DNA from: Oscillospiraceae bacterium | GTDB lineage: Bacteria; Bacillota; Clostridia; Oscillospirales; Acutalibacteraceae | Length of the DNA stretch: 6,985 nt | NCBI GenBank assembly: GCA_902761265.1 | Contig: CACWJV010000118.1 | Location: forward strand, 1 to 6,985 | Reading direction: 5' to 3' | In this document: in pieces, positions 5,662 through 6,985 of the stretch | Numbering within the stretch: the stretch's first letter is position 1 | Layout of the letters: each line of letters starts with the position of its first letter | Translations under genes and position numbers: made by a program | The notes under the pieces: generated by a model | What the model saw: the letters and a program-made list of their open reading frames with translations, nothing else | What the model was told of the DNA's origin: nothing | Databases searched by the model: none

Positions 5662-5684
5662 ATTCATTCACAAAATGAACGAAT
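5662..5684. repeat. Inverted repeat upstream of the SDR gene, candidate operator
   Basis: ATTCATTCA (5662-5670) and TGAACGAAT (5676-5684) match as an inverted repeat at 8 of 9 positions around CAAAA. It is AT-rich and sits just upstream of the probable promoter region of the SDR gene, so a regulator site is plausible. An RNA role is unlikely because it should precede the transcription start. Confidence 0.4.
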
Positions 5685-5688
5685 CTAC

Positions 5689-5718
5689 GCGACAACTCTT
5701 TGTTAAAGTATTGTTAAT
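5689..5718 (+). promoter_or_regulatory. Weak tentative promoter for the SDR gene
   Basis: GCGACA (5689-5694) and GTTAAT (5713-5718) are spaced 18 bp and match the sigma-A boxes at 4 of 6 positions each, in the only AT-rich stretch before the gene. Several overlapping alternatives score about equally. A promoter must lie here because a terminator precedes it at 5589-5617, but the exact boxes are uncertain. Confidence 0.3.
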
Positions 5719-5757
5719 ATTTTGCAAAGCGGTCGTACGGCTGCGGAAGGGGAAATT

Positions 5758-6678
5758 ATGACAGAGTGTTGGTTCGACTATAAAACAGTGATCGTATCCG
5801 GTGCATCCAGCGGCATCGGCAAGGGGCTTGTAAAAAAGCTGATCGACGAGCACGGCTGCCGGGTGATCGGCATTGCGCGCAACGAAGCAAAAATGAAAAA
5901 GCTGGTCGCGGAGCTGGGCGAACAGGCGCGGTTTTTTTCCTATTTTCTCTTTGACGTTTCCGCCAGAGAAAACTGGACGACCTTCGCTGACGCCTTGCGC
6001 GAGCAGGGGATCCAACCGGATATTTTGATCAACAACGCCGGCATTTTGCCGAAGTTTGACAAATTCCTCAACTACTCCATCGAGGATATCGACCGCGCAA
6101 TGCAGATCAATTTTTATTCCTGCGTCTATTCCATGAACGCGCTGCTGCCGATGCTGATGCAGTCGAACGCGGCGGGCGTGGTCAACATCGCGTCGAGCGC
6201 GGCGCTGTGTTCGCTGGCCGGTACCAGCGTGTATTCCGCGAGCAAGGCGGCGCTCAAAAGCTTGACGGAATCCATCCGCGAGGAATGCCGCGGCCGCTGC
6301 TATGTGGGGCTTGTGTGTCCGGGATTTACAAAAACGGACATCTTTGCCAATCAGAAAAAGGGAAACGAATCCGAGCTGAGCGAAAAGGCGCTGCAAATGG
6401 TGTCTTCCTCGTGTGAACACATGGTCAACAGTATCGTGGCGGGCATCTGGAAACGCAAGAGCAACATGGTCTTCGGCATCGACGCAAGGCTCATGAATGA
6501 CGGCAACAAGCTGTTCGGCGTGCTGGTTCCGATGCTGTCCAGCTCCGTGATCCGCGCGGCGCATCTCGACATGTTTTCGGATGTGTTTGAAGATTCCGAC
6601 GCTGCGCCCGCCGGTGAACCGCTGTATGTGCAGCTCGGCAAATATCTCAAACGCCTGTTGCCGTTTTCGAAAGAATAA
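5758..6678 (+). CDS. Short-chain dehydrogenase/reductase (SDR), NAD(P)-dependent oxidoreductase
   Basis: This is a 306-aa protein with a Rossmann fold. I chose ATG 5758 because GGAAGGGG (5745-5752) lies 5 nt upstream; the frame is open from 5722, but that earlier ATG has no comparable site and would add 12 polar residues. Classical SDR motifs are complete: glycine-rich cofactor loop SGASSGIG (residues 14-21), Arg41 after the second strand (IARN, suggesting NADP(H)), NNAG (92-95), and the catalytic tetrad N118, S146, Y159 and K163 (YSASK 159-163). The usual VCPGFTKTD stretch follows the active site. At 306 aa it exceeds the 250-aa classical form because of a C-terminal extension (about 215-306) with hydrophobic and basic amphipathic segments (VLVPMLSSS, YLKRLLPFSK). 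Such extensions occur in SDRs acting on lipophilic substrates and may touch the membrane. The substrate is unknown. The gene appears monocistronic between two terminators. Confidence 0.93.
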   Translation: MTECWFDYKTVIVSGASSGIGKGLVKKLIDEHGCRVIGIARNEAKMKKLVAELGEQARFFSYFLFDVSARENWTTFADALREQGIQPDILINNAGILPKFDKFLNYSIEDIDRAMQINFYSCVYSMNALLPMLMQSNAAGVVNIASSAALCSLAGTSVYSASKAALKSLTESIREECRGRCYVGLVCPGFTKTDIFANQKKGNESELSEKALQMVSSSCEHMVNSIVAGIWKRKSNMVFGIDARLMNDGNKLFGVLVPMLSSSVIRAAHLDMFSDVFEDSDAAPAGEPLYVQLGKYLKRLLPFSKE

Positions 6679-6690
6679 GCAAACAGCAAA

Positions 6691-6716
6691 GCCGCCCAAG
6701 GGCGGCATTTTCTTTT
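6691..6716 (+). terminator. Intrinsic terminator between convergent SDR and spoVAE, probably bidirectional
   Basis: GCCGCC (6691-6696) pairs with GGCGGC (6701-6706) around CAAG, followed by A and a T-rich run TTTTCTTTT (6708-6716). Read on the minus strand, the same hairpin is followed by TTTGCTGTTTG, so it can also end the spoVAE transcript arriving from the right. Confidence 0.85.
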
Positions 6717-6724
6717 GTGTAGCG

Positions 6725-6985
6725 CTATTTATCCTTTGATCGGGCAAATACACTTGCCGCGAGCGCACACAAAACCGCGGCCAGTACGCCGGCCGCCGCG
6801 GCGGACAGCGGGCCTTCCAATATCCCGATCCAGCCGCTTTCGTCCACGGCTTCCTTCGTGCCCTTCATCAGCGCATAGCCGAAGCCCGTGATCGGCACAG
6901 CCGCGCCCTCGCCGGCAAACTCCGCCAGCGGCCCGTACAGGCCGACGCCGCCGAGCACCACGCCGCACACGACAAACAGCACCAG
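6725..6985 (-). CDS. spoVAE: Stage V sporulation protein AE (SpoVAE), N-terminus cut off by window edge
   Basis: The minus-strand frame runs from the window edge to TAG (complement of 6725-6727), giving 86 residues. The family signature is clear: a Gly-rich helix (CGVVLGGVGLYGPLAEFAGEGAAVPITGFGYALMKG) followed by KEAVDESGWIGILEGPLSAAAAGVLAAV. SpoVAE is usually about 115-125 aa, so roughly the first 30 residues, with the first membrane helix, lie to the right. The GTG at 6980-6982 is internal, because coding continues upstream of it. SpoVAE is a small membrane component of the SpoVA complex that moves Ca-dipicolinic acid into the forespore and out at germination. In related genomes spoVAC and spoVAD lie immediately upstream, here beyond the edge. 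A terminator directly downstream fits spoVAE as the last gene of its operon. The C-terminal RSKDK tail is short and basic. Expression from a forespore sigma factor promoter is expected, outside this window. Confidence 0.92.
   Translation of the reverse strand: MVLFVVCGVVLGGVGLYGPLAEFAGEGAAVPITGFGYALMKGTKEAVDESGWIGILEGPLSAAAAGVLAAVLCALAASVFARSKDK

Noticed and set aside
5722..5757. Upstream ATG for the SDR gene
   Set aside because: It has no Shine-Dalgarno sequence, while ATG 5758 has GGAAGGGG and places the cofactor loop at the usual distance from the N-terminus.

Overview
This window looks like chromosomal sequence from a moderately GC-rich, spore-forming member of the Firmicutes (class Clostridia, possibly Oscillospirales/Ruminococcaceae-like). 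The evidence is strong AGGAG-type ribosome binding sites, a consensus sigma-A promoter, a SpoVA sporulation gene at the right edge, and ABC half-transporters of a type common in clostridia. The taxonomic placement is inference; no rRNA or other phylogenetic marker is present.

Layout, left to right. (1) The C-terminal tail of a membrane protein (1-111) is followed 12 nt later by a 212-aa protein of unknown function (124-762). Both end at a strong hairpin terminator (773-828). (2) A 70-aa two-helix membrane protein lies on the minus strand (885-1097) and converges on that terminator. (3) A divergent regulatory region (1098-1374) carries a perfect TTGACA-17-TATAAT promoter (1266-1294) and several inverted repeats. 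(4) A tightly packed operon follows: a MarR-family regulator (1375-1827), then two ABC half-exporters (1811-3556 and 3556-5475) joined by a 17-nt overlap and a 1-nt TAATG overlap. (5) A 282-bp intergenic region holds a 7-bp tandem repeat, an 11-bp direct repeat, the operon terminator and an inverted repeat upstream of the next gene. (6) A 306-aa short-chain dehydrogenase/reductase (5758-6678) stands alone. (7) A probably bidirectional terminator (6691-6716) separates it from the convergent, edge-truncated spoVAE gene (6725-6985, minus strand).

How the genes work together. The MarR protein most likely represses its own promoter and that of the downstream exporter, so that a bound ligand would switch on efflux. 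The two ABC proteins form a heterodimeric exporter with asymmetric ATP sites. The first subunit has Asp in place of the catalytic Glu (D502) and Gln in place of the H-loop His (Q533). The second has the normal Glu (E562) and His (H593) but a degenerate LSQGQ signature. These changes pair up to give one degenerate and one competent site, as in BmrCD, LmrCD and TM287/288. The SDR, the 70-aa membrane protein and the 212-aa protein have no demonstrable link to the exporter. I see no CRISPR array, tRNA, rRNA, insertion sequence or phage gene. The least explained parts are the 212-aa protein, the small membrane protein and the repeat-bearing intergenic regions.
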